The position numbers were made by a program, and so were the translations under genes. A stretch of 64,000 nucleotides of DNA, from NCBI GenBank assembly GCA_008931825.1, contig QXVZ01019886.1:1-64000 (forward strand), written 5' to 3'. This document shows, piece by piece, positions 1 to 23,100 of the stretch. Below the pieces are notes generated by a model. The model did not search any database, was not told where the DNA came from, and saw only the letters and a program-made list of their open reading frames with translations. The first letter of the stretch is position 1; each line of letters begins with the position of its first letter. Source of the stretch: Phallusia fumigata (lineage: Eukaryota; Chordata; Ascidiacea; Phlebobranchia; Ascidiidae).

Positions 1-716
1 ATTCACTATGGGTCCCATAGTTACCGAAGCTTTTTATAGCATGATTGTTTCTGCAGGCAGAAACGCATAGGTCCCCACACATGCAAGGTAGAAAATTTTG
101 GATTCTGACAAGTACATGTCAAAACTGTAGCATAATTGTGGAGTTAGTGATTATGAAAATATCTAAGAAAATGGAATGAGAAACCACTGTGGCCCAATCT
201 ACAAACCTTATAGGCCCAAGTCAACCTGTGGCTTCAAGGTTCAACACAACCACCCTGTCATGTTCTCAAAACTGCACAAAGCTCATCTAGTTCTGTTAAA
301 TGGGGGTTAACAGGGTAATGGCGTCGTCTGTAGGTCAAACAAAGAAATCGATACACTATAATGGCATGTTATTCAACCTGTGTAAATTTTAACCAACTCA
401 GACATTGTTTGAAAATTTGAGTTAAACTAAACTGATGACACATCACCATAACCATATCTAACAGCTGTAAAATTTCATCTCATTCCTTCAAACATTTCAT
501 GTCAAAAATGCATAGGAAAACTGCAGGAGAAGAAAAAAAGCAATGAAAACAAAAAGCGGTTGCTGTGGAACATCATGTTAACTGATGATATATGCAACAT
601 ATATATGTACATCATCATGTTTCACATACCTCAAGTGCTCCAACATAACATGCGGTGTGAATTGGTGTAAATTTTGATTCCTGGTCAACCTCATTTATCC
701 CTGCACCATTTTTAAC
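1..716. repeat. Unmerged allelic copy of 4698-5308
   Basis: This segment repeats 4698-5308 almost base for base and stops at the N at 717. It holds the intron 2 region of the ANKRD42-like gene and the last part of its exon 2 (minus strand, about 630-716). It carries roughly 105 bp of extra intronic sequence (about 101-212) that the other copy lacks. The order is impossible for one intact gene, because exon 2 sequence lies where 3' exons should be. I therefore read it as a second-haplotype contig placed beside the main one. A true partial gene duplication is the less likely alternative. Confidence 0.85.
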
Positions 717-717
717 N

Positions 718-1638
718 TTACAAAGAAATTACAGGGCCATATTCTATATGAGTAACTGTACAAGAAAATTTTATGAACAGCCAAATTTTGCTGTGATTTT
801 ACACTTAAATTACTTTAAAAAAGGACATTTACTCGATCAAGAAAACCCTTTCATGAAACACGCGGTAACAGTTTTGTACTTTTTCAGGCCATGGTTGACG
901 GGTTAACGTCTGCTTAAGATTAATGAGATCAATCTATAACAACGCAGCTTACCTGTCGTTTTCCCTTTCTTCTTGCAATCTCTTTCTGTCCTCCGACAAC
1001 TCCCCTCCAAGTTGTCGAAAGTTATCTTTAGCAATCCGCAGGAGTCGCTCCAAGTCTTCAACTTTTTTTAAAGCTCGACCTAAAACGAATACTTATTACA
1101 CCCTGGTTTTGTCGAATCGTCTGTTTTTATTCAGAATTGCCATAGCGGTTACCTCTCTATCCTATTCATAATTTTAAGGAGCAAATGTTTTGGCAGGTGA
1201 TTTACGTACATTATCCAACAGCAAACTCGGTTTAATGGGGTGATCAGGATCAAGCAATACAAAGTTCAAATATTACACTCATCCCGAACAAGGTAACAAC
1301 ACTCGACAATAAGCTAATTCAAGCAAATCCTTGGTTAATGCGAAAACTGTTACCTCTTGACGCCTTCTTTGACTTGACGCTCATTTGCAAGCCAGGACTG
1401 TCACTAGAATCTCCAGCTAAACCCATAAGAGGCGGATCCTCGTCGTCACTGAACCGGGTCGACTCAGTCCCGTCCGAATCCTCACCATCATCACCACCGA
1501 GCAGTTTCACGCACGCAAGTTGGGCAAATCGTTTGGCTACCTCACATGGGGTTTCCCCAGACGAGTTTCGAATCTCCACTAAAAATAAAAACCATAGTTC
1601 AATTCAGGAATTCTGCTGTGAAATGTGATGATGGAAAG
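718..1638. repeat. Unmerged allelic copy of 1640-2560 (ANKRD42 exons 8-9)
   Basis: Between the Ns at 717 and 1639 lies a near-identical copy of 1640-2560. It contains second copies of ANKRD42-like exon 8 (1354-1578) and exon 9 (953-1079), each of the same length as in the main copy (225 and 127 bp) and with the same splice sites. Scattered single-base differences are present and the reading frame is preserved. This is best explained as the other allele, not as extra exons. Confidence 0.88.
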
Positions 1639-1874
1639 NTTACCAAGAAATTACAGGGCCATATTTTATATGAGTAACTGTACAAGAAAATTTTATGAAT
1701 AGCCTAATTTTGATGTAATTTTGCACTTAACTTACTTTAAAAAAGGACATTTACTCGATCAAGAAAACCCTTTCATGAAACACGCGGAAACAGTTTTGTA
1801 CTTTTTCAGGCCATGGTTGACGGGTAAACGTCTGCTTAAGATTAATCAGATCAATCTATAACAACGCAGCTTAC

Positions 1875-5546
<3,672 letters not shown>

Positions 5547-6093
5547 GACGAATTTCTGTTCGTTCGCTGTCTAGAATCAAAAGCAACTTGAGCTTTTATA
5601 ACAATACCAGTTAACGCTCGTTCAAAACCCAAGTTTGTTTACATCAGCTGTTCGCGTATCCATAGAAAAGACTGTTGACGCCGCAAGCGGATTAAACTTT
5701 TCTAACATTCCCCACTAATTTTATTGTCGAAACTAGTTACAAACTTTCATTAAAATTGGTAAAATCCTAATAGATTTTGTTTCGCGCATCTCTCAGGTTT
5801 AAAGCCAAGCTTAGTGACATTGATTTTTCCGAATGTAGTAAGCTACACATTCAAATTGATTGGAGTCAATTTATTGAAAAATTAAACTTTCTAAGCTAAT
5901 TGAACTGATTTTTTAGTGTTTTTAGATTTGTGTCCATAGTATATTTGTTGGCATACTGTGGTTTTCCTGATTCTAACATATAGCGCCACAGGTGGAAGTT
6001 GGTAGTTATAGCAACAGCGAGAGTGAAAGGCTCTGGTGTTGTTTCGCAAAAATAAGGTTTGTACCGTTTATAGGTAAAAAATCCACCAGAAGA
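5547..6093. promoter_or_regulatory. Divergent ANKRD42/CFAP100 promoter region
   Basis: Only 547 bp separates the start codons of two genes that point away from each other, so both promoters and both 5' UTRs must fit here. No TATA box is obvious at a sensible distance from either start. An X-box-like site lies at 6002-6015. Shared regulation is inferred from the arrangement and not shown. Confidence 0.6.
6002..6015 (+). promoter_or_regulatory. Candidate RFX X-box
   Basis: The 14-mer GTAGTTATAGCAAC fits the ciliary X-box consensus RYYNYY-(N)2-RRNRAC at all but one position. It sits about 80 bp upstream of the CFAP100 start codon. RFX factors bind such sites in promoters of ciliary genes in many animals, and CFAP100 is a motile-cilium axonemal protein. 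The match alone could be chance, but its position and the gene's role raise its credibility. Confidence 0.5.
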
Positions 6094-12352
<6,259 letters not shown>

Positions 12353-12630
12353 CTCTTTTAATCGAAGGATTTTATTTGGAGAAAACCTTTCGTGCCTTAG
12401 TCCAAAGACTATAATCGCTTGCTGGAGCCTTTCCATGCCCTGTTCGTCATCAAAACTTCTAATTTCCTGTAACAAGTTATTTTTTCTGTTTTATAACCGT
12501 TAGAAACAGATCGGAAAATCAACTGTTGTCGTAGACAATTTACTTATGTTTCGGGAATTTCACACTTACACGAAATTTGTTGTTATTGTTTTACTTCATA
12601 TTGTACGGTTATTTTTCGAATGCTGATTCC

Positions 12631-12636
12631 AATAAA
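12631..12636 (+). terminator. Poly(A) signal candidate for CFAP100
   Basis: AATAAA lies about 280 bp after the CFAP100 stop codon and is the first good candidate on this strand. Confidence 0.5.
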
Positions 12637-12639
12637 TGG

Positions 12640-14183
12640 TCTACCCCAAATAGAGTGAACTTTTTTCGCCAAATCTGTTCGCCTTTTCTACATCGATCTA
12701 CAAACGAGTTGATTTTTAATAAAACCTTGTCTAAACTATTACCTAATAATACAGGGACAAGGTAGCGAACTCTTGGGCCGATAAATTTTTTGTTTCTTGT
12801 AAAACATTTATTTTTTCTGACGTGTTTTGTTGTGGTTAGGGCACTGTATAATCCAGCAAATTTTTAGTTCTAGCAAACAAAGCAGCCTGCAGAGAAAACC
12901 TAAAAAATTTAACCATAGTAGGCAACATCCCACAACCTTGGTGTCCGTTGAAACAAGTTGTTTTCTGACAATTGACACCACTATATAGGATCTCGTTTTT
13001 CCTTTGGTTACAATTCCGGGTCTTTTCAGTTTACTTCAGCGGCTCAGCACGTATGCGGTGCAAACAAACTGTAAAAAATATTGCATATATTCCGGGCCGT
13101 AATAACTTTAATAAGCACTATAAAGACAGGATTTTAGAGCGCGGATGCGGTGGGGTCTGGTTTTATCCGCGTAAATTCAAGAAACAAAATATGTTGTTTT
13201 TATCACATGAAAAATTAACTTCTAATTCAAGCACGTATTTTCAAGTGAAACGTGAAAATATTGGTTCAAACTAAGTTTTAACAGCGTCAAAGCATAGAAT
13301 ACTAAAAGTAAAAAAGAAGTATTCTATGGCCAGAAAAATAAATATCCGTTAGATGTCGCCCGAAGGTCTCCACGAAGTTATTAGCCTGCTGGTGTTGGGC
13401 ATGAAAGATGAAAGCGGATCTGTTTCAGCGAAGCACTTAGCAGCCCGAAACTGCATTTGAATACTGATTTACATAGGTTGTTTTATCAGTATGGTGTACG
13501 CATTAGTTTATCTAAGGTTAGTAAGAGGGCCATGTGGAAGTTAGTTTTGGTATTTCGTGACTGCTTTGAAGAAACACTGGTTAATATGTGCAGATTTTGT
13601 TATTGGATTGATTTATCATTGTATGTTAAAAATGTCATAAAATGTTAATATCATTTTTCCTCTTGTTATTCAGAAAGATTTATAATTTAGAAATGGTATT
13701 AATTGGGTTCAAACTCGAAATTCAGATAGGTATGTGAAGATTTGTAAATGTGTAAAAAATCATGTGTAGGGTTTCAACTTTCAATGTTTGTGTGATTATA
13801 TTAGTAAATGTCAGTGTTTTATTCTGGCATCGATGAAAACACTGTTTATCTCCTGACAAATTGTTACTTTAGACATCTATTTCTAAGGTATATATCTCTT
13901 AGACATTGCTGCTGCAATTTGTTTACTTATCTGTTTTTACGGACAAGTAAATGCATCCAAAACATGAAGAGGTCTGCTGCGAAATATTTGTCTGTTAGAA
14001 TTCTGTCTTGTAAAGACATAAAATTTACGAACACTGCTTCAGTTGTGTGGATCTGTGGATAACAGAACCACATATATTCAACAAAAACTTTAATACAACA
14101 CTGTGACATATTGCTTGGTTTATCTTTTGGATTTGAGGCCGTTTCAGTTTCTTATGTACCAAATTGCACCTTTCTGTTGTGCC
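12640..14183. other. Intergenic stretch and probable WNK 5' UTR
   Basis: No gene is recognised here. The stretch is AT-rich. It holds a perfect 11-bp stem inverted repeat (13293-13328) and a short open frame with a kinase-like ending (13353-13460). The last part, after a possible acceptor near 14150, probably belongs to the WNK 5' UTR. An open frame extends upstream to 14103, but its residues look like translated UTR (hydrophobic, unlike WNK N-termini). Confidence 0.5.
13293..13328. repeat. Perfect 11-bp stem inverted repeat
   Basis: CATAGAATACT (13293-13303) and AGTATTCTATG (13318-13328) are exact inverse complements around a 14-nt A-rich loop. It could form a hairpin. It is too short and AT-rich to call a microRNA or terminator. 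Confidence 0.55.
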
Positions 14184-17100
14184 ATGAGCAAGCAAGCAAT
14201 GGCAAAAAACGAAACACCAACTCATTCAAACTCTCTGACCAATGGCTACAATGGTGAGTCTTCAAGCGCACAGGAACAAACTGCTGTTTGCAGAGAGCCA
14301 ATCATAACTTGTCAACAGGCAAGTGTGCAAAACTCACTGATATCAAACCACAAGAATCCAGAAGAGTCGAATGGACTCCAAGAAACAATTGATGAATCTT
14401 TTTCCAAAGCCAACTTTCCAGACAGTGAAGAAGGCAATCCAATGCCCAACAATGTACACAGTTCTGCTGTAGTGTGTGGCAAGTCTGTGGGCAACACATG
14501 TAATGGCGAGTTGCCTGGTGATGAAAGAGAAAAAAATTTAAACACAGTGAAGGGTCCATTGAATGATGGCAATGTGCCTGAAGCAAGTTTTCTAAAATCG
14601 ACATTAATCAGCAGTTCCAGTGACAAGACAAATGATGCTGGCAGTACTCCATTAAGTTCAGTTGGTTCAAACCTATTTCATAATTGCTTGTCAGAGAATT
14701 CTGTAGAAACAAATTCTGAAGTGCGAAATGCTGTGGATGTAACTTTATCCAAAGATATCGAGGAAGGTGACAATATCAACACTGCTTTAAAGGAGAACAA
14801 AGAATCATCAGAAACTTTGAACATTTCAGAAAGTGTTGAAAATGAAACAACAAGCACCAAAAAAGTTACATTTCTTAATGATGTACAGGTTAAGCACAAT
14901 GAACCAGGTGATTAAATATTTTCAATCTATTAATTTTATTCTATTTTGGCTTGTGCATTGGTCATTGGTTCAGTGAGCATGTATATGAATCATTCTCTGT
15001 TAAACCTACATGCTAATAGTCACCTCTTATGACTTTGATGGTAGAAAACTTACTTGACTTTATCTTGGTTACTGTCCTCCATTACCATACATTTTTTATT
15101 GTTTGTTTTACTGGGCAGTTTGATCTAACATGTCTTAAATATTCACAGACACAGAGCAAGCAATGACAGTTTCCGACACGGTTGACAGCAAAACTACAGC
15201 AAATCTGGACAAAATATCCAATGTCATTGGAAAATCACCAACAGATGGTTCGACGCAACCATCCGTAAATGACCAGATAATGGTTGAATCAAACACAGAT
15301 GAACAACCATCCAGCAAAGTTGAGGTGGAAGATGAAGGAAAAGTAATCGGTGAATCTCCTGGATCCCGCTTCCTAAAGTTTGACATAGAGTTGGGCAGAG
15401 GAAGTTTTAAAACAGTCTTTAAAGGTCTGGATACTGACACTGGAGTCGCTGTTGCTTGGTGTGAATTACAGGTATCTTTCTTGTAATTCCTAGTAATAAA
15501 ATATTTTATTTTTAAAAGCAAAATTTCATAAGGCTACAGTTACTAAGATTGAAATGTATTGGTGTGTTTGCAATTTAATTGTGTCTTTTTTTATTTTAGC
15601 ACCATAAGTTGTCTAAAAATGAAAGGTTACGATTTCGAGAAGAAGCTGAAATGCTCAAGGGTCTTCAACATCCAAACATTGTGCGCTTTTATGATTCATG
15701 GGATTATCAATCCCCAAAAGGCAAAAAATGCATTATTCTGGTCACTGAACTTATGACATCTGGAACCCTAAAAACGTAAACAATACTGAATTGTAATTAC
15801 AAAGCTTTTTTTAAACCTAATTATGAAATTCTTTTCAAAGGTATCTGAAGAGATTTAAATCTGTGAAGCCAAAGGTTCTTCGCAGCTGGTGTCGACAAAT
15901 TTTGAAAGGTTTAAATTTTCTTCACACACGTAATCCCCCGATCATACACAGAGATCTAAAATGTGATAACATTTTCATTACCGGACCTACTGGCTCTGTA
16001 AAAGTTGGTGACTTGGGTCTGGCAACATTAAAAAGAACCTCTTTCGCTAAAAGTGTCATAGGTGAGGAATCTTTTTTAAGTACATTACCTTGCACGCAAT
16101 TTTTTTTTTACTTTTTTTACGTAATAGGAACTCCTGAGTTCATGGCCCCTGAAATGTATGAGGAACATTACGATGAAAGTGTTGATGTTTACGCTTTCGG
16201 CATGTGCATGTTAGAGATGATCACTGGGGAATACCCATATTCAGAATGCAACAATGCTGGCCAAATATACAGAAAGGTTACACAGGTTAGTGACAAGTTG
16301 TTGTCCAAATGTGCTTTAAATAATATTATATACCTGGTAATATTAGGCAAAGAAATATTGTTTGCAGTTAAATTAGGAGAAAGCTTTGTGCTAACAGGCT
16401 TTCTCTGCAAGTGCATTGCATTATTAACACTTGCAAACATAACAGGGGGTTCCACCGAACAACTTTGAAAAGGTGCAAGGAGAGGCAGAAAAACACATCA
16501 TATCAATCTGCATCAACCGAGACAAAACGCTAAGGTGCAGTCTAAAACTTGAAATACTCAATACCAATTTAACCTGTAATTAACCCCCTGCCCATAACAC
16601 AGGTACACCGCACAGCAACTGCTTAACGAGCCCCTATTCCGGGAGGTCACTGGCATCAAAGTGGAGTTAGCTGCACCACACAACCAAACCAACACAGCCG
16701 ATCCTAAATTGGATGATAAAAGCACCGGAGCATCACCAGACACTGTAACCCTTCGCCTTGTCGTTGAAGACTCCCAGAAACTCAAGCCAAAGCACAAGAA
16801 CGACGAGGCGGTGGAATTTGAGTTTGATTTAACCAAGGATATCCCAGTGGACGTCGCAAAGGATATGGTAAGTCGTTCGTATCTGGCATTTCTGCTAAAG
16901 CGTTTTAGGCATTGGCTGGAAATCAGCTTGTTCTGTCTACGCACAATCACAAAACGGTATCAAAACGTGACTAAGGGCTGTTAAAAATCAGCGTCGCTGT
17001 AGTTTTCCACTGTCACCAGTCTCGACCCGTCGGTGACGTGACCTGCGTGTAATAGCATGCTACAATGCAAATTCGCCTTCTGAGGCTTCATGTGACCGAT

Positions 17101-20100
17101 TTTAACGGCACGCCACATGCTTCAATTGTGCGTGACAGCAATACGACATTGGGTCGCAAGTCTCACGACAAACTAAAAAGGTTAAATTCATTTGCCTATG
17201 TCCCTTGCCTCGACATGGGAGCGTCTCGGCCAAGATCGCTGCAGTCAACAGGCCCGTGACCCGATCAGGCGCTTGGAAAACAAATCCCAAAATCAGACTA
17301 TCGCAGCTTGATGCAGCGGATCCGATTAGCAAAGCGACCAAGTCACGCATCCGCATTGCCCATGCCACAAGTGACGCGCAGTGGGCAAACACGCCTCACG
17401 GGAAAGCCTATTAGACTCAAAGAAAGCTCGCTGGTTGGTCTCGTGATTGAGTGATGATGAGGTCGTGCTGAACTGAATTCGTCGTTGTTTTGATATTGAA
17501 GTTTCGCCGCTGAATTGCGCTGGAATTCGCTCACTAAATTTCCGGAGAATATATTGTTGGCGGGAGCTGGTCGCCTCCCTTCGACTTAACTGAGCAGCAA
17601 CGTCGGTGGTACTGCAACTCCACATATTTGGACATTTTCAACACACGCGCGGTTTTAATGACGAGAAATGTCAGTTAACGCACATGCGAAGTTACACTGG
17701 GTAGCCACGCAGGACACCTAATTTAGCGTACTAATTAGAGCTTATGGGATTATACGTCCTATTATTTTGCTAACTACGTTATTTCCCGGGTTCTCATCCC
17801 ATGTGCCTTGTTAACACACCTCTTTAAACTTCATCTGACGAAGCGTCTTGGCAGTTGTCTAGCCTGACAGAACTATTGAACGTATAGTGGCAATAAAGNG
17901 TTTCGCCGCTGAATTGCGCTGGAATTCGCTAACTAAATTTCCGGAGAATATATTGTTGGCGGGAGCCGGTCGCCTCCCTTCGACTTAACTGAGCAGCAAC
18001 GTCGGTGCTACTGCAACTCCACATATTTGGACATTTTCAACACACGCGCGGTTTTAATGACGAGAAATGTTAGTTAACGCACTTGCGAAGTTACGCTGGG
18101 TAGCCACGCAGGACACCTAATTTAGCGTACTAATTAAAGCTTATGGGATTATACGTCCTATTATTTTGCTAACTACGTTATTTCCCGGGTTCTCATCCCA
18201 TGTGCCTTGTTAACAAACCTCTTTAAACTTCATCAGACCAAGCGTATTGGCAGTTGTCTAGCCTGACAGAACTATTGAACTTATAGTGGCAATAATATCC
18301 CAATAAGGATGGTATGAATGTCAATAACGTTGGGTTGTGCTGTTACTAGTCCATGAATCAAAGGCCCGGGACAGTCATGGATTGTAAAAGCGGATACAAA
18401 ACTGACGTGTNATATCCCAATAAGGATGGTATGAATGTCAATAACGTTGGGTTGTGCTGTTACTAGTCCATGAATCAAAGGCCCGGGACAGTCATGGATT
18501 GTAAAAGCGGATACAAAACTGACGTGTGTATCCTAGAAGCCAAAGGAAAGGGGAAATTGGATTGCGGAAGGGCTGCGTCACGCAAAGATGTCTTAACCAG
18601 TTTTTATTGGACCTTACCGTTGGCCTGGCCAGGATAAGGTGACCCCCACCTGGTAGTTGTCCGAACAGTGACTCACTCTTGATGTATGCCTCGTTACAGG
18701 TCAATATGAAGTGCTAAGGTTATAATAGCCATTGCGAATAACTAAACCCTCAAAATTATTGTTTTTCTTGCACTTTTCATGTGGAAGGGTGTAATGGAGC
18801 TAACAGTGTCGATAGATCCATTTTTCGTGCATAAAGTTTGCGCCTGTTTATGCGGCCAAAAGTAAACAACAGGACTGTTGCCTGGTAACATCCGTCACGA
18901 AGTTCACATGACATGAGCCAAATGCGCAGTCACTGACGTCGCAGGTTTACGAGATTCTATCGCTTTACCGTGTTATTCCTAATAGTCTATCATTGAGCGA
19001 ATAATAAATTGCTTACGCAAACAGTCATTGCAGGTTATATTGTTCATTAAATCGTACCAGCACGAGTGTGCTTACAGCGTAGGCGCGTATGCTGTCAAAT
19101 GGCCGCATGTGCTTCCTCGGCTCGTTACAGCAGTGAATAAAATATGCCCAGCATCGGACGGCGTTTGCTCACAGGATGCATGCGTCGTGCGTTTCCATGT
19201 GCCGCATGCATGTGTGTACTTACTTCGCACTAACCATGAGGGCACTGTTAGTGGTTTTCCGGCTGTCTTTACCCGGGTACTGTTGTCGGCATGTGCACAG
19301 TTCACGCATTTTTGTCGTATTTTTGCAACTAAACAGTCTGCTGTGATGGCGATAATAATGCGCAGTTTGGACGAAAAATCGAAACGACAGGCCTGTAAAA
19401 ATGCTGTTATCCTTAGTAATTATATAGCCATCAATAGTCTATGGCCCGATAGAAAGTTGCAAATAATTTCGAATGCGCGTTGACAAATGAGGTAAAAAGC
19501 GGGACTACTATTCTGAACAGGTGTTGCCGGTTTGCTATTACGACACGATACCCACACACTGCCAATAATCTTCCTCACTGCAAAGTCGAGTGTGCGTAAC
19601 ATGAATGCGCCTTAAAACCAAGTCTTGACAGTGATACCGACTTTTGTTATTTGGTCACCTTTGTCACAAAGCTTGCTGGGGCATAACCTACAATTTAAAG
19701 TAAACTACTAAAATATTTGTATGGCCAAGGCAATTTTCTAGCCCTGCTTTTGCAGTAGTGGCCGTTTCTCGTTCTAACAGCAATGGGCTCGGGCCTTACA
19801 TGGCGCTGACGCCAGACAAAAGTGGAATTTGGGTTTCCTAATTTGTCTTCCGGCAAATCGCCACACGATTTGCTTGCGGACTTTAATCACAACCAACACA
19901 ATCCAATTATGTGTAGTTTCTTTCCCATCTTGGTGAGAGGTTTTAGTAAATTTGGGATTGCTGACAACTTAAAACGCTGTCGATTACCAAAGCTTAGGTT
20001 TTATAGTTGGACTGCATCCAAAAGAAATACCTTTTATGTCATTTACAAAGTTTTAAGATTAGTTCTTCGTATATTCTTGCGAACACGGGGTTATGATTGT

Positions 20101-23100
20101 TTAACCGCGAAAAAATGAATGTACATATCATGTAGCCTCTGGCATATAGCTTGACAATAAGCGTTCCAACCATCCTCATTTACATGGAAAGAGCGCCGCC
20201 TTCGTAAAATGAAACGGACTTCAGACCAACGTGTGCGGGTAATAGGCATGTTATAGGTTTGATTGCGACAGTGGTTGAAAACCTTTTTAATAAAACGAAA
20301 ATTTGCGCCTCCCTTCCAACTGGATAGACACACATGGCACATTTTAGAGGCTCCAGCCTAAAAGTGTTGATCGGTTTGCTTTGGACAAACATTTTCGGGC
20401 GCTCTGTTTACTTGTGACGTCAGATACACCGTCAATGCACCGCGTCACGCGCCACTGGGCAGCGGGCAACGGGCAGCGGGCAGCGGGCAACGGGCAGCGG
20501 GCAACGGGCAGCGGGAGGTAGTCAGAGTTTATGGGGGTTGGCGAATGCAAATCACCGCCACACCAGGAGAGAAGCAGCATAAGTTTTGGTTTTGTCGTTT
20601 ACGAGCCGTCAATCGGTTCGGACGAGTTTTATTATTTCAATCCATCTTGTTTCGTCACATCTTCGCTGAGATTGCCTTGTTTGCCACGTCAATGTCCCGT
20701 CGAAGTGGGCAAAACAGTAATGTTACACGCTGTTTTGTTTTCACTTACGTTTCTTGATGTTGTTGCGCGATATCCAGTGACTTTATGGTTCATTTTTGGT
20801 TTTATGAACAAACAGTGGATAACCAACTACCGCTTTTGATTGCAGGGTAGTTTTAACAACCCTACTGGTTAGCAATTGTAAAGTAGATGTGTCTTACCTA
20901 ACGCATAAATTGATTCGCCATTGTGGTGGAACTGTAGGTTCTGATTAACATGGCACGCCTGCCGTTTCCAGCGACAGAACCCACGTACTAGACGTTGTTA
21001 ACCCAGCAGGTTTCGCGACTTCGTTCGGATTTCGCAGTCTCCCAAGGTTATGTGTGGTATAAGAGATATAAGAAACATGGCAACCTCGGTTGCGCGTGTC
21101 CTTGATGGCCGCGTCACTAGGAGCCGACGTGATTTCGCAATCGCGAAAGACCAAACAAACCATTAACTTGTCGAGCTGGCACTCGAAAGTGGCGGCCCTG
21201 AAATTTCGTAATCCAAACAGGGCCATGCTGTTTGAATATCAACACAAGCGCTGTGTGTTAAGAGGTAGAGTGGATTGTGTGTTCGTTCCCCCCCTGTTTT
21301 GTGTAACACGCTCTTGTTAATCCGGTGCTGCCAATCGTTTGGTGACTAACACCTATATCAGTTATGCATCCGGCGTTGTGGCGTCTTGCTAGACTCCCGT
21401 TTTATCGATGTGGTCGTCTGGCTAAATACAACTTCTGTACACTTGTATTCGCTCCTTTACACCTCCCGTTCCTTGCGAAGAAGCTCCGATATGCACAACG
21501 TTGTTAAATTTGGCATCGTTGCTTCCTGTTACAGATGTCATCAATTATTGAACGACGCAAACCGTGTTAGTCTTTGCAATACGCGCGAGAATCGACGCTG
21601 CGTTCTCCCCATGTATGAATATACGGAAATCTGCGCAAGCACGTTTCGCTGCGAGGTTGTTTCTGTGACATCAGTTATCTGTGAACCAATATGTTTGGGC
21701 CTAAGCTTCTGCCTGCGTCATTGGGTCATGATTGTGACGCAAACATCAAAGTCGCTTCAACCCAGAGAAACCCTGATTCTGTCACACGTGTGTATTCAAT
21801 ACAATAATGTATTCAATACTTTATTGGAACGTTTCGACTATATTTCGCGCTGTTACTTGACACTGAAAAAGCCATTGAAATAGAGGAACTCTGTGCAACA
21901 AAGAGCCACGTCATGTTCATCTATACAAAAGCTAAAAAATTCCATTCTGGTCGCACACTACTGCTTTCGGGACAAGGCCCTAGTGTAGCTTGTTTTACTT
22001 CGGCCCAGTATCAGAAGGCTATCTTTCCTGAAAATCCCCCACATAATGCGGTGTTTGTATCAAACATTTAAAGTATCGAACCACCGCTTAATTTTTGAGG
22101 TTTTATCGCGCTAGACGATTGTTCAAACCGCAGCCTTCAGTTAAAACATAGGCCTGACATATAAAACGAACGTATATGTTAAAGCTATCATACACAGATC
22201 GCTGCCCATGAGGGATATGGTTCAAGTGTAGGTGGCTCGTGATGACGTAACCCATTTTCCTCAAAGTGTCTTCTGCGAGTGTAACTTTATGCGGGTTAGC
22301 ATGACTCAAAACGACATATTTCTCGCGAGTCATTACGCCAACTGGTGTAAAGCCAACACTATGTGATGAGATGAGTCACTTTGCACAGTGCTGAACTCAA
22401 CTCGAGGCGAAGGAGCGATCATTGCTCTTCGACTCACACTCCTCCTACCCCTCCCGCAACGAGATTGTTTATTTATGAACTAGTCACGCTTGAGTGCGAA
22501 ACTGCCGATCTTCGCCGTTGTTGTCGCCTTCATTGGAAAGCCCTCCGGAACTTCCCAACAAGTCCAGTGGGCATTGTACGTGACGCGATTATAGCATCTC
22601 AATAGCCCGACATCGAATCGACGATGATGCGGTTGACTTGCGGTAAACCGACAAAAATAGTCAGGAACATTTCAAATCTATTATAGGACCCACCAAACCC
22701 TTTTCACTCACTCCTAAAACGGGAAACCAACATATAGTTCTATCATCTTTCATTTGGGTTGTTTGTTTTTTGGTGAATTCTGCAAGACTGTTAACGTTAC
22801 TAAAAGTACACAAACTACTCGCAATTCAATGCTTTCCTTTTACGGTGATTGCATTTTTGTCCTTTGTTTGAATATTTCTTTCATGTGATAGTCCGCAGCA
22901 GCAGTGTCCAGATGTTTTGTCCCGCCCTGGCAGTTGGTAACTCAAGATATACAAAGCCCAGTCGTCAACGTTATGTGCCTCGTCAGTCAGGAATGTGCAA
23001 TTCAGCGTTCGAAATTGACATGTGAAGATTAACGAACCACGCATAAAACCTGTCTACGCGTAAATCATCTGTGCACCAGTTGCCTATGCCAGCAAATCAC

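Noticed and set aside
14103-14183. Upstream in-frame start for WNK
   Set aside because: The extra 27 residues are hydrophobic and cysteine-rich, unlike WNK N-termini, and a possible acceptor near 14150 interrupts them. The ATG at 14184 is preferred.
19028-19483. 151-codon open frame in the WNK intron
   Set aside because: No recognisable domain, no splice partners and cysteine/valine-rich composition. Likely a chance frame in GC-richer sequence.
21386-21883. 165-codon open frame in the WNK intron
   Set aside because: No recognised motif and no promoter or poly(A) support. Not listed as a gene.
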